64,000 nucleotides of DNA from assembly GCF_030052815.1 (NCBI RefSeq), contig NC_079496.1:67941652-68005651 (forward strand), written 5' to 3'. The notes beneath the pieces were generated by a model. That model saw nothing but the letters and a program-made list of their open reading frames with translations, did not search any database and had not been told where the DNA came from. Position 1 is the stretch's first letter. Each line of letters begins with the position of its first letter. This document shows, one piece after another, positions 12,701-24,829 of the stretch. Both the position numbers and the translations under genes were made by a program. The DNA is from Hevea brasiliensis. Taxonomy: Eukaryota > Streptophyta > Magnoliopsida > Malpighiales > Euphorbiaceae.

Positions 12701-14198
12701 ATAAGACATATTAACACTTAATGGTACTTATGTGCCCATGTATTATCTAGATACGTGTGTCAGATTCGATAGATTGGCATAGCAATAGGGGATTGTTTGA
12801 GTAGTACTGCATAAGGCTTTATGCCTGTATTTATGGCTTTATACCTACATTCATGGCTTGTATGCCCGATTATTTGTTATCATGGCTTTTTAGCCATATT
12901 GGTTGCACACGTGGTTGACATTCTGTATTTCATGTCCCATGGTATGATGGCCCGAGACACCACGGTGTCTAGTGCTAAGACCCACTTATACAGTTTAGTC
13001 AGCCTATCATAAGTTACTTGGGCAGTAAAATTTTGTTAAGAATAATGAGAATTAAATAAATGAATAAGAAAGAAACTAGATTAGCTTTAAAAATTTATTT
13101 ATTAGAAAGACCTGAAATGAACTAGATAAATTCCAAATTTTTAATTATTATGAAATGATCCAAACACCTAGAAAATGTTGAGTGAAATGATAAAAAGATT
13201 AGCAAAATAGATATCATTTAAATAAATAATTGCAATTGCATCTTCTAAAATAACATGAACAAAAATTTAATATACTAATATATTTTGTATTTTATGTATT
13301 ACTGCAGTAAACTTAGGAAATAAGTGATTCCAAAGAACAATATAATATGACAAAAGATAATTAATATTAGGAATTCAGGATGAAATGAAAATAATTCTTG
13401 ATTATGTAAATTAGACTCCATTTTTATCTTTATTTGTATATTTTATTCTCTTGTTATATTATTGCACCACTAAGCAGCAATGCTTAGCGAGATTGATTTG
13501 TTTCCTCGTGCAGGTACTGAAGATAAAGCCCAGTGGATATTAGACTGGGATTTTAGAGTTTGGATCTACAGAAGTGTCCAAGGTTGTCACCTCTTCAGCA
13601 ATGCATGTAGATAGGGCCCATATAAGTCATGTTAATGTATTTTGTATATTATAAATATTTCTTATGTTGTAACGTAAACTAAGGAATTGAACTTAACATG
13701 CATATGATGTAAATTAAGAAACTAGCTCTTTCGTATGAAATTAATTTGTATATCATGTAGATTATGAATTTATGTAATTAGTTTGTAAATTATGTAAATT
13801 AATGAAATTTGAGAATTTTGATATATGAGTTGAGTATGAATGTAATTGTATGGAAATGAATATGGGAACTAAGATACATATATGACAAATGAAATGATAA
13901 AATGGATATGATGAAGGTATGAATGAAATTTTGATTTGAACTTGTGTTGATTCTTATTGGATTTGCGGAGATCATAATTATATTGGGAGTGTTTTAACAG
14001 GTTTTTTGAAGAACTGTTTTTCTCAAATTTTAGTCGGCACTCTGCCAAATTTTCTGAAAAATTTTCGAAATCCCAAATGAACCCAAATTTCAGTATATAA
14101 CATACACTTCATTAAAAGCTTTTTAATATATAAAATAAGAACTAGAAATAGTAATAAGATAAGATAAGGTGTTCCGTCACAATGTGTGACATGCCTTG

Positions 14199-17100
14199 TG
14201 TAACACCCTCCCGGTAGCAACTCCGTACATTCTACTGTTCCGGTGATCGGTGTCGGTCCGGACAGCTAGAACGTCTGGAAAAATATTTAAACTAAAGTCA
14301 GGAACCATAATTAACTCAAATATTAATAAGAAAAATTTAGTAAAAATTTTAGAAATAAAGTACAACCAAGTTAAACGAGTCGGTGCCCTAGTGAGGGGTA
14401 ACTCAGAGGGAAGTTGTGGTTCTCGCAACGAGGAGCCCTAGACCCGGGGGGAAAATTATAAAATAATTTTTGAGACTCCAGAGAAGGGTTATTGAGGTTC
14501 CTATGGCATTAGAATGCCAAGAAAATATTTAGAAAAATTTTTCAATCGGTACAGACAATTTTGACCCGTTAAGCCAAACGGAGGGCATTTTGGTCATTTC
14601 GCCTTCAGAGGCGATTTTTGGCCGACTTGTCCAGTTGGGTAAATAATTAATATGACATAAAATATGAATAAACATTACTAGAAATTAAATTGAAAATGAG
14701 TAGTGGAGAAAAGAAAAGAAATTGAGGAAAAAGGCCTATTTATGACATCATGGTGATGTCATTTAAAATTACCAACCAATCACAATTAAGCAACCATTTG
14801 ACTAACTAATTAAAGAGATAAATAAAGACTAAGGAAGACCAAAAACCAGCAGCCATCCCTCTTTCCTCAAGTGCAGCCGAAACCTTTGATTTCCCTAAAC
14901 CTCCATTAATCCTTCAACCAAAGCTCAATTTCCTCCTTCATTTCACCCTAAAACCCTAGAGACCTTTCACTAAAATTTGTTCTTACACCTTGCAAAACCT
15001 TTTGGCAGCCAAGAAGAAGAGAAGAAAGTGAAGAATTTGAGCTTTTGAAAAGCTCCTAAGTGAGGTTAGTGCTATACTTTCACTCTCACTCCTTTAATCC
15101 TTGCTAGAGCATCATTTTAAGTTAAGAAATTGTAAGAATTTGAAGTAAATCATATATGTTAGAGTATCTTCAATTTTTGGCAGCCCTAAGGAAGGATGAG
15201 TTTAATTGTTTTAATGAATTTAGAGTGGCTAGAAATGATGTTTAAGGTATGAATATGCATGGATGTTGAACTAGTGTGCTAATTGAGGTTTATGGGTAAA
15301 TTGAATTGGACATTAGGGTTTTGAGAAGTAAAAATTGATTTGGCTTATGAAACTGTTAAAGAACACTCTAATGGTCAATTAGTGACCATTTGAGGTATGT
15401 TGACCATAAATTGGACTGAAAAATGGCATGGCAAAGTGGAATGGTAGGCTGCCTAAAGACAGCAGAATGGTGACTGAGATTTCAGTCCAATTAGCCATAA
15501 CTTTGGCTGTGTTGGTCCAATTGGTGTTTGGCCAATTGGACATGAAACTAGACTTATAATGGCACATTTTTACTGAAGAAACCATGCCCAAAAGACCAAA
15601 GCAAGAGGACCAAAAGTTGGCCCCAATCCGGATACCCTGCAATAGCACCTGCAGAAATGACCAAATGAACAGTAACTGTTCATTTGGCCATAACTCACTG
15701 TAGATTTGGTCAATTGACCTGAAATTTTTACAGCAATAAGTTAAGACATAGACAAACAAATTTCATGAAGAAACCTACCCCAAATTATGACCAGAACCAA
15801 TTCAAAAATGCAATCACAGTCACTATTCATGTTACTATAGATATGGTCAATTCTGCAGATTGGCAATCCGGCCAGCTGTGGTTTTTGAGCCATATATGGA
15901 GCTACAAGACTCCAAATGGAGTGATTCAAAAAAGGAAATTCAACTAGACAAAATAAAGAACAACTTTCATGTTTGTCATTTCTTCAAATTCCCACTGCAA
16001 CAGTGTTAAATGGAACAGTAAACATATGCTTCAAAAACTGAAATTTTCTGCCCTCTTGGTTTTAAGTTAGAAATGGTAATGGTGACCAATTCCAACAAGT
16101 TTTAAAGGCAAAATGTGGTATGTTGGGAGTGCCAAAACCAATGTACCTAATTTCTACCTAAAAGTCAACATATTAGTTGACCAAAGAGGTGAATAGTTAC
16201 ACCGAAACTTGAAATCCAAATATTGAAGAATTTTAAAGTATCGAATGCCCTAGTATACCTAACAAGATTGGTTTGGATAGTTTGGCATGCCAATAGGGTT
16301 CAGTTAGCAGTACTGCACATGGCAATATGCCATTCGGTGATTTTATGGCTTTTAGCCATTCTGACTTTGTATTGAGACTTGGCCTTGTGCACGATGTTAT
16401 CTGACTTATTAGTCTGCTACATTACCTGGAGATGCATATGTGACCGATGGTGTGACGGCCCAAGGTACTAGGTACCCAGTGCCAGTTTACCCGTTATCCA
16501 GTCCAGTTGTCTAGTGTAGGTTACTTGGGCAACCTAATGAATGAAAGTGAACAAAGTTAATGAATTAATGTATATACCCATACTAAACAAATGAATCATA
16601 CACATTCCCTACATATTTGTTTTCTTGCTATTTTCTTTTATTTTATTATTGCACCACTAAGCATTATTGCTTAGCGCGTTGCTTTTGCCACGCAGCGTAG
16701 TGCGGAGATACAGATCGTGAGCCCGGTAGACCACGGTGGGTGAGTCTATCCTGCAGATTACGCTTGTCCGTGTCACCTCAACTTCTGCAGTGCATTAGTA
16801 GGACACTAGGTGTCATTTTGGCATTCTGTAATTAATTTTGATTTTCTTATATGTAATTAAACTTGTATAATGTATATTGATGTTCATGTAAATTATGAAA
16901 ATTGTCTTTGTAAATGGAAAAGTAAATGTTTATTTGTGATATATATGTGATCATCACATGTGATGGATGACTGAGAATTGAAATTGAAATGTTGAGATCT
17001 TGATATTGAGTTTTGTGATGATATTGGAGTTGAGAATGAATGAATTTGTTTGTTGGAAGTGTTTTTCACAGGTTCCGAAGAACTGTTTTCTCCATTTTTA

Positions 17101-17320
17101 GCCGGTACTCTGCCGGATTTTCTTTAAAAATTTTCGGAACCTCAAATAATTTATAATTTCAATAAATGACTTAAATGAACTATATTTCACCTATTATATT
17201 CAAAACTATAATGAAAATGAATTAAAAAGAATAAAAATGATTGAGATAAGAAAGGGTGTTCCAGTACACCGTGTGACATAACTTACTCGGATACACTGTA
17301 GCTGGGTAAGGGGTGTCACA
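14199..17320 (+). mobile_element. Solo LTR D (3122 bp), related to the RLG-1 family LTR
   Basis: It begins TGTAACACCCTCCCGG and ends GGGTGTCACA with a perfect 5-bp TSD, and no internal region lies on either side. A solo LTR forms by recombination between the two LTRs of a full element. It resembles the RLG-1 LTRs and, in reverse, element 1. Inside are the promoter block (14742-14826), GTTAGTG at 15065, a 27-bp perfect palindrome (15661-15687), modules at about 15494, 15687 and 15889, and the stem-loop at 16657-16674. Confidence 0.93.
14742..14826 (+). promoter_or_regulatory. Putative LTR D promoter
   Basis: The inverted repeat ATGACATCA/TGATGTCAT around TGG (14742-14762) is followed by CCAAT (14776-14780) and a TATA-like ATAAATAAA (14818-14826). 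The donor-like AG|GTTAGTG lies about 240 bp further on, at 15065. Each motif is conserved in related LTRs; activity is inferred. Confidence 0.5.
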
Positions 17321-17360
17321 CCTTGTTCGGCTACACTGTAGACGGGTGAGGAGTGTTACA

Positions 17361-17505
17361 TTTATTGGTATTAGAGCACTTTGTGTGGCCTCTTGAGCAA
17401 TGGTGGGGCAAACCTTAGTGAGGACGCTAAGTCCCAAAAGGGGGGGAGAAAGGTCCCTTAGGCAAATCCAACATCGGCAAAGTACGAGAGAGATCCTGGA
17501 CAGCC
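17361..17505 (+). mobile_element. Leader remnant of the C element with degenerate primer-binding site
   Basis: Directly after LTR C comes TTTAT, then TGGTATTAGAGCA (17366-17378), one change from the standard site. The next 125 bp differ from the RLG-1 leader and contain AGTCCCAAAAGGGGGGGAG and ACATCGGCAAAG. These resemble, from memory, leader or terminal sequences of other plant LTR elements that carry ACATCGG. No coding region is seen. The rest of the element is missing where LTR E begins at 17506. Confidence 0.6.
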
Positions 17506-20500
17506 TGTAACACCCCTCACCCATCTACAGTGTAGCCGAGCAAGGTGTGCTACATTCGGTACCGGAGCACCCTATCCTGTCTTATCGTTTACAATATTAA
17601 TTTAATGTCCATTTAATTTTATTATCTCACTTGTATAAATTTTTTTTATCCCATTTCATTCTTATGGAGACCCAGACAGAGTCCCCTCTGTTCTATTAGT
17701 TCATGGTGGGTTTCATGTTACCTATTGAAACAATTCATATCCTTTACATCCATTCATTCGTCATATTATTCCTCATGCTCATATAAATTTTCAAGAAATT
17801 AAAATACTGTATTTCATTCATATAAAGTTAAGAACAATATTTACAATTCATATACAATCCAAAATTATTTACATCATTTAATTACATACAATACCAAAAT
17901 GCAAAATCTAGTATGTATATGAGCCCTACTAAAAATATTTGATGAGGTGACAACCCACACTATAGCAGATCTAGTCCAAGTCCGGTTTAGGCACTAGTGC
18001 TACTGCTACTCTCTAGTACCTACGCATAGTAAGAACCAACGCGTTAAGCATAACATTAAGTAGTGCATAAATAAGGAAAAATAACTAAATAATTTAAAAT
18101 AATTATTTCACATATAACCTTATAAATAAATATCAATTTTCATGTATTTAAAATCTTTTACATGTTTTCTAGAACTTTGAAAGTAAATAAGCTAATAAGG
18201 ATCATTTCTGTGCATATACCTTATATTCAGTCTTATAAAATTTATATTAATGATTTTCTCATGTACTTATTTATATTTAAGCCTTATTGCTTTTATATGT
18301 GCCCAAGTAATCTATGACAGACTATAAAGACTAGATAGACAGGAGTATACTAGTTAGACATCCGTATGTCTACCTAGTATACAACGGTCATGTCAAGCAC
18401 TAGGCCAGCGGGCATGCATAAGCCAGTAATAATAATAATAGGCACTATGGGCATCGGGCAGGCATAAAACCAGTAGAATAATTACCTTAGACATATGTTG
18501 TCTGTCAATGATCATTCATGTGGGCAGTACTGCAATTTGTAGTCTCTAATTGGTATACCAATTGATCCAAGCTATATAAATAAGTCTAGGTGTACTTTGG
18601 GCAAAATAATGTTATTTCATACCTATAGTTTCATTAATTCATGTCATTTTTATGCTTAACAAAGTATTCTATTTTATTTCATATCATATGCTAAGTTATT
18701 TTATGAACCTTTCTCAAGGTCGAGAATTTGGTAGTTTCTAGAGTCTATATTTGTCTAATTAATTGGTCATGTTATAGTCATTTTTAGGCCTAAGGTTCAT
18801 CAAAGAAGTTGTTACCCTATATCTTCTAGTCACTCAGAAAATTTTATTACAAATTTTCAAGTTTTGTAGAATTAATTATGGCCAAACCACTGGCCTGGAC
18901 TCATATACCCTATTCTACCAGGATTCATGTTCAGTTCAGAAACTTTGACTCCCATTTTAGGGTTCTTATGTTCATAATTTGAGGACCAAGTCTAAAACAA
19001 AGTTGGAGCTCTATTTCTTAGGTTCTAGATCAGTATGGCTTATCCTAATTAAAGCTTCCTAGTGGGAGATATGGCTAAATGAGTGTTCTGGGGTCAAATG
19101 ATCACTTAGGTAATTTCCAGAATTCATATACTAACTTAACCTAATAAATTGGCCTAGTTCCCTTAGTGTCTGGATTTTTGTCAAAAGACAAATTTTGTAA
19201 ATCTATGTCTTATAGAAATTTTGCCACTATTTTCAGTGAATTTGGGTTTTTGTAGACCAAGTTATGGCCATCTTGCCAAAACTAGTCGGGTGAGCATTAG
19301 TTCAGGAAATTCTGGTTAAAATGGTGCAGGTCAGTTTGGTATCCTAAATTGAGTCAACAATTTCATTTGGTTAGAGGCATTTCTGGGCTTGGTGTTCTCA
19401 ATGAAAGTTGTAGTCCTATGTCTAATCTTTCCAATGGTATAAAATTCAGGTCATTTGGACCTGTCTAGGGGGAGTTATTGCCAAATGAACATATCATTTA
19501 GTCTTTTTTCTGGGTTTAGTGTTTGAATACCCGGATTGGGACAGTAAATTGACTAAGATTTTGATAGAATTTGGGCAGGTTTTTTTCATGAAAAAAGGGG
19601 CATTTTGAGTCTAGTTTCACCTCCAATTGACCTAATACCAATTAGAGTCACACAATTATAGTTATGACTCAAACAGTACACTGGACTCATAGGTCTGAAT
19701 TCCTGTATAAGAGAAGCACTCCCAATATTCATTCCTCCTTACTCCCAACTACAATTTATCATTCATAACACTTCAAATAATCAACAAACAGTCTCAACAA
19801 GATCAATCTCAAGTCATAACACCAAGGTACCAAAATTAATTTAAACCCTAACTCAAAATTTCTCAACTCATGAAATTTCTAGCTAATTTGATGTCTATCA
19901 TTACTAACCACTTCAATAACACTTACAAACCAATTTAACTCATCAAAAATCAGAAAAACCAAACTCAATTTAGGGTTGCTAAAATTTTGATTTCAAGTAG
20001 GTTCAAATTTTATTTTGATTTCATGTCAATTTAACCTAAGTTAGCATGTTTATCTTGCTTAGAAAGGAAAAAGTATAGTTTAGTGCACTAACCTTGTTCA
20101 ATAGATATCCAAGCTTGTAAAACTTCCAATTCTCTACTTCTTATTACTACTAGTAGACTCTCCAAGGTGTAAGGATGAATTATTGTGAAGGTAAATTAGG
20201 GTTTTGGAGCAAGGAAAGCATAGAAATCAATCTTTTAAAAACAAAAATGGTGGGAGGTGTTTAAGAGGGAGGTTCAGCCATGGTCTCTTAAAGAAGAAGA
20301 TGAGGATTCTTTTTAATTAATTAAGTCCATTTTGTCTGATTTTATCCTCTTCTTATCCCTTACCATTTGTTTTTCAATTTCCCATTGGTTACTTTCTCCT
20401 TTAATGATGTCATTATAAATAATTATAGTTTTAATTCTTTCTTTTGCCTTTTCTTTTCTTTTCAATTCTTATTTTCTTTTTACAAAATTCATAATTTTAA

Positions 20501-20974
20501 TTTATTTTATTTTTTTTAATCTCTCTCATTTTAATTGACATTTAGGTCAAAATTCAACTCTAGGATTGAAATGAGCAAAATGCCCCTTATTGTACTTATC
20601 GAGTTATAATTATCTGTACTAATTTATTAAATTTTCTTGTATTTTTCTTGGCATTTTTACTACCTTTTAAACCTCTTAAAGCCTTCAATTTAGTCCCATG
20701 GTTTGTCTTACAGGGTTTCCCCACGGGTTTGGGATTGGCAACTGTCTCTGCAGTCGCTTCCCTGTACGGTCACCCATTGCTGTGACCCCGGCTCGTTTAA
20801 CTCATTTACAATTCACTTCTTTTATCTTTCCTTAATTTTTCTTAGTCTTTATTCCATCATTTAATGTCTCCTCACCCTAGTTTAACTGTAGCTCCAAACA
20901 TCCTAGCTGTCCGAACAGACATTAGTCATTGGAAATAGTAGAATGTACTGGCTACCAAAAGTAACGGCGTTACA
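17506..20974 (-). mobile_element. LTR E: minus-strand solo or orphan LTR, 3469 bp
   Basis: On the plus strand it starts TGTAACACCCCTCACCC and ends GGCGTTACA. Neither a primer-binding site on the left nor a purine tract on the right adjoins it, so it is a solo or deletion-stranded LTR. Flanking pentamers (CAGCC and TGGTC) do not match, so no TSD survives. It is a diverged relative of LTR F from about 17655 on. It keeps a weakened stem-loop (about 18043-18060) and the donor-like motif complement near 20083. No coding region is seen. Confidence 0.75.
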
Positions 20975-21180
20975 TGGTCATTAATTAATTGACTATAACT
21001 AGAGTTATACTACTTCAAAGTAAATGATTAAAAAGGGAAATTTAAGTTAATCTGAAATCATATAAATGTATGAATGGGACATTAGTTCTCATTATTGGAG
21101 AAAGGAAGAATGTTTTGAGTATGACAGTATGTGAAACAATTGACGTGAATTGTGATCAATATAAACAATATAATGAATAT
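20975..21180 (+). mobile_element. Orphan fragment of a C-family LTR
   Basis: About 200 bp match LTR C 12338-12607 in the same orientation. The fragment lacks about 75 bp present in C (between AATCTGAAATC and ATATAAATG). It may be the remnant of the 3' LTR of the C element, cut on both sides by rearrangement. No coding region is seen. Confidence 0.7.
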
Positions 21181-24100
21181 TATTATATTCTGTGGAGACC
21201 CGGTTAGAGCCTCCTCTATTTTATTAGCATCTGGCAAGTTCCAATATTTACCTGTTAAAAATAATTCATATCTATCTCATATTTCCATTCATATTTTTCC
21301 ATGTCATGTTATGTCATCAAACATTCATATAATTTACTCATAATCATTCATATAAAGGTTTATACACAATAATTTACAATTTCATTTACAATCTCAAAGT
21401 GTAAATACATGATGTTTATATACAATAAACGAAAATACAAAATCTAATACATGGGCCCTACCAATAAAATATAAACTGCTGAGGTGACTAGCAGACACTG
21501 GCAAATATGGTCAATCTCGGTTAGGGCACTAATGCTACGGCTGTATCTGGTCTCCAGTACCTACGCGATAGAAACCAACGCTCTAAGCGAATTGCTTAGT
21601 GGTGCATAACTTTAAAGAAAAATAACTGAATAATTAAAAATAATAATTCTAGGCAAATTTCATAAATTCTAAGTCTTTACAGATTTATTTGACTTTAGTA
21701 TCAATTTATTTATCAAGATTTATCTGTGCATTTATTTCATTTTTAGTCTCTTCAAAATCATATTAGTGCCCAAGTAACCTATAACAGACTATAAAGGTGG
21801 ATACACAGGAATATACTGGTTAGACGTCCATATGTCTACCCTGTATACAACTGTCATGTCAGGCACAAGGCCAGCGGGCAGGCTTTTAAAGCCAGAAATG
21901 AAATTAGGCACAATGGCCAACGGGCAGGCATATAGCCTATAGAATTATCATATCAGACATATTTTGTCGATTAATGAATCAATCATGTAGGCAGTACTGC
22001 TATCTGCAGTCCTTAATTAGTATACCAATCAATCCAAGCTATATACATAAGCCTAGGTTTACTTTGGGTAATTAAGCATTATTAATTTTTATTAGAAATT
22101 TCATGTCAATTTGTAGTGGGAAAGTAGATCTCACATACCTATTTCATGTAATTTAGTGTTTAGCAACATGTTAGGATTAAAACCCTACCATAAAAAAATT
22201 TGTCTTATGAACCTTTTTTTAGGTTTAGTTTTAATGTCTTAAATTTACCTATCAATTTGATCAATTTGTGGCCACTGTTTGGCCACGCTTCCTTCATGGA
22301 AGTTGTTTCTCTATATCTTGTCTTTGTTTTCCCTTTTTGAATCATGTCATTTGGATTTCTAGAACTCAAGTTATGATCAAATAACCATAATTAGTTCATT
22401 TCCTAATTTTGGATCCTTAGCTAGGTGGATTTTGGAGTTCAATTTATCAATTTAATTGAATAGGTTGTAACCACTCTTGGGCTTAGTGTTCTTCATAGAA
22501 TTTGTTGCCCTATGTCTTGTGGTCACTCAAAATTTTGGATTACAACTTTTCAAGTATTTTAGAATTACTTATAGCCAAATAACTGGCTTGGACTCATGTA
22601 CCCTGTGCCAATAGGATTCCAGTTCAAGTTAGTGATTTTGAATCAACCTTTAGGGTTCTTACATTCATAATTTGAAGAAAGTGTCTAAAAAGTTGGAGCC
22701 CTATTTCTTAGGTTTCCAGAAAAATATGGCTCATTCCAATTGGAGTTTTCTGGTGGGAGTTATGACTTGAAGACTATTATGGGGTCAAGTGGTCACTTAG
22801 GCAATTTCTAGAATTTGCATACTAACTTGACCTAGCCAATTGATATAGTTCCCTTGATTTTTGGGTTTTGGTCAAAATACCAATATTGTAGGTTGATGTA
22901 TTGTGGAAATTTTTCCACTAATTTCATTGCATTTGGATTTTTGTAGAGCAAGTTATGGCCTTTTTACCAAAACTGGTCAGGTAAGCTTATGTCTAGCAAT
23001 TTTTGGGCAATATGGTTCTGGACAGTTTTGTGACTTACGTTGGGCCAATAAATTGGTTTGGTTAGAGGCATTTCTAGGCTCTATTTCCTTCATTAAAGTT
23101 GTATTCCTATGTCTAAGCTTTCCAATGGTATAAAATTTAGGTCATTTGGATCTGTCTAGAGGGAGTTATGGCCAAATGAATGTGTACTATTCATTTGGTC
23201 ATTTTTATGGGTTCATTGTATGGTCAACTAGATTGGGACAGAAATTAGGTCAAGTTATGGACAGAATTTGGGTATGATTTCTTCATGAAAAATGGAGATT
23301 TTTGGGTCTAGTTTCACCTCCAATTGGCCTCATACTAATTAGAGCAACAAAAATTTAGTCATGGCTCAAAACATACACTGAATTATAAAGTCCCAAACCT
23401 GCAAATAAATGTACACTTCTAAATTTCATTTCCTTCAACTCCCAAACCACAAATTGACATTCATGGCACTTCTAAACATCATCAACTCATCTCAACAAAG
23501 TCAAATTCCAGCAATTACACAAAATCTCCAATATTTAGTTCAAAACCCTAACTTAAATTGTTAATCACAAATATACACATGCAATTAAATTCTAGTACAT
23601 GTAACTTCATCACTCAACATGCAACTCACATCTACTTATTCATCAACATTACAAATCACCATTTATATGCATGAAAGTATCAAACTCTCATGTTTCCCAA
23701 GACTACTAAATTCTAGGGTTCTAAATTACTCATCATTTTCTTCAATTTTCTTATCATACCAACTCATTTCAACATGCTTAGCATGATTAAAGAAGAGAGG
23801 TAAGATAAATCTTGCACTAACCTTTAATGGACACTTCTTCAAGTTGCTAAAACTTTACCAATCTTTTCTTTCTTGGTTGCCATTAGACTTCCCAAGGTGT
23901 GGGGATAAATTTTAATGAAGGGACTTATGAAAATTATGGTGAGAATGGAAGGGATTCAAAGCTTGGAAGAAGGAAATCAATGGAGGAAGAAAGGGGGAAA
24001 GGGTTCGGCCATGGTAAGGGTTTAGGAAGAAGATGAAGTTGAGTGGTTGAAATCTTGTCACTTTATGCCTATTTATACCCCACTAAAAATTTATTTATTC

Positions 24101-24727
24101 ATTATAATAATTAAAGTTTTAACATTTCTAATAATTCCCTTTATGTTCCTTTAATTACTTTACATATAGTTTCATGTTTTCATGGGATTTTCAAAATTTT
24201 AATGTCACTCATTTTTAATGGACATTTGGGTCAAAACTCAACTCTAGGTGTTAAATAACCAAAATGCCCCTCTTTGAGTTATGGTCAAACTTTTTCGGTA
24301 ATGTCGACTGAATCCCTGACCCGATGGTTCCTTTAATTTTTATATTGTCTATTTCATTTTTATTTTCATCTGTACCGATTAACTAAATTTTCTTTGACAT
24401 TTTTAATGTCATTTGTACCTTAGTAAACCTTTAATTAAGTCCCAAAAGTTATTTCCTAGAATTCCTCATAGGTCTAGGGTTGTCAACTGTATACCAATGA
24501 CTTCCCAGTACGGTCACTTATCGCCGAAACCTCAACTCGTTTAAACTAGTTGCATTTCATTTCCTTTATTTTCCCTTAAATTTTCTTTTATTTTCTTAAT
24601 ATTTATTCCATCAATTTATGCTTCCTCACTCTAGTTTAAGTGCAATTTTAGACATTCTGGTTGTCCAAACAGATGTTAGTCGTCGAAACAGTAGAACGTA
24701 TGGACTACCTACAGTGAAGGCATTACA
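21181..24727 (-). mobile_element. LTR F: 3' LTR of minus-strand element G, 5'-clipped on the plus strand
   Basis: It aligns with LTR E from about 17655 to its end but lacks the first ~145 bp. Its right end is GGCATTACA followed by the complement of a purine tract (24729-24740), so it is a 3' LTR of a minus-strand element whose pol lies to the right. It contains a stem-loop at 21583-21599 and a diverged palindrome near 23170. No coding region is seen. Confidence 0.8.
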
Positions 24728-24829
24728 ATTCTTCCCCTCAAAATAAAAATTTTGTCCTTGAAATTTTTCTAATGTAAAGAGCTGAGGGAACTGCCGCCTC
24801 ATCATCTCCTCGCCCTCGCATGTCACCTC
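24728..24829 (-). pseudogene. pol: Polypurine tract and last pol codons of element G
   Basis: Read on the minus strand, this gives the end of the chromodomain-like tail (EEMMRRQFPQLF, as in RLG-1 MRQQFPQLF), then a stop-free run into a TGAGGGGAAGAA purine tract at 24729-24740. The sequence continues at 51338 after removal of RLG-1 and one ACCTC copy. Confidence 0.85.

Larger units (their letters stand above)
14194..17325. repeat. Target-site duplication CCTTG flanking LTR D
   Basis: CCTTG at 14194-14198 and again at 17321-17325, immediately outside the D termini. Removing D plus one copy restores a continuous LTR C end, which proves the nested insertion. Confidence 0.95.
9754..17360 (+). mobile_element. 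LTR C: plus-strand 5' LTR (about 4.48 kb without insert), split by LTR D
   Basis: It starts TGTAACGCCCCC in the RNase H fragment, runs to 14198, is interrupted by D with its duplicated CCTTG, and resumes at 17326-17360, ending GAGTGTTACA. A primer-binding-like TGGTATTAGAGCA follows at 17366, so C was a 5' LTR and not a solo LTR. It holds the stem-loop at 13470-13487, a GTTAGTG donor-like site at 10963, and the three spaced modules at about 11191, 11384 and 11595. The five bases before it (ATGGG) have no partner in the window. No coding region is seen. Confidence 0.85.

Noticed and set aside
17506..20974. LTR E as a simple insertion with TSD
   Set aside because: Flanking pentamers CAGCC and TGGTC do not match, and no neighbouring primer-binding site or purine tract exists.
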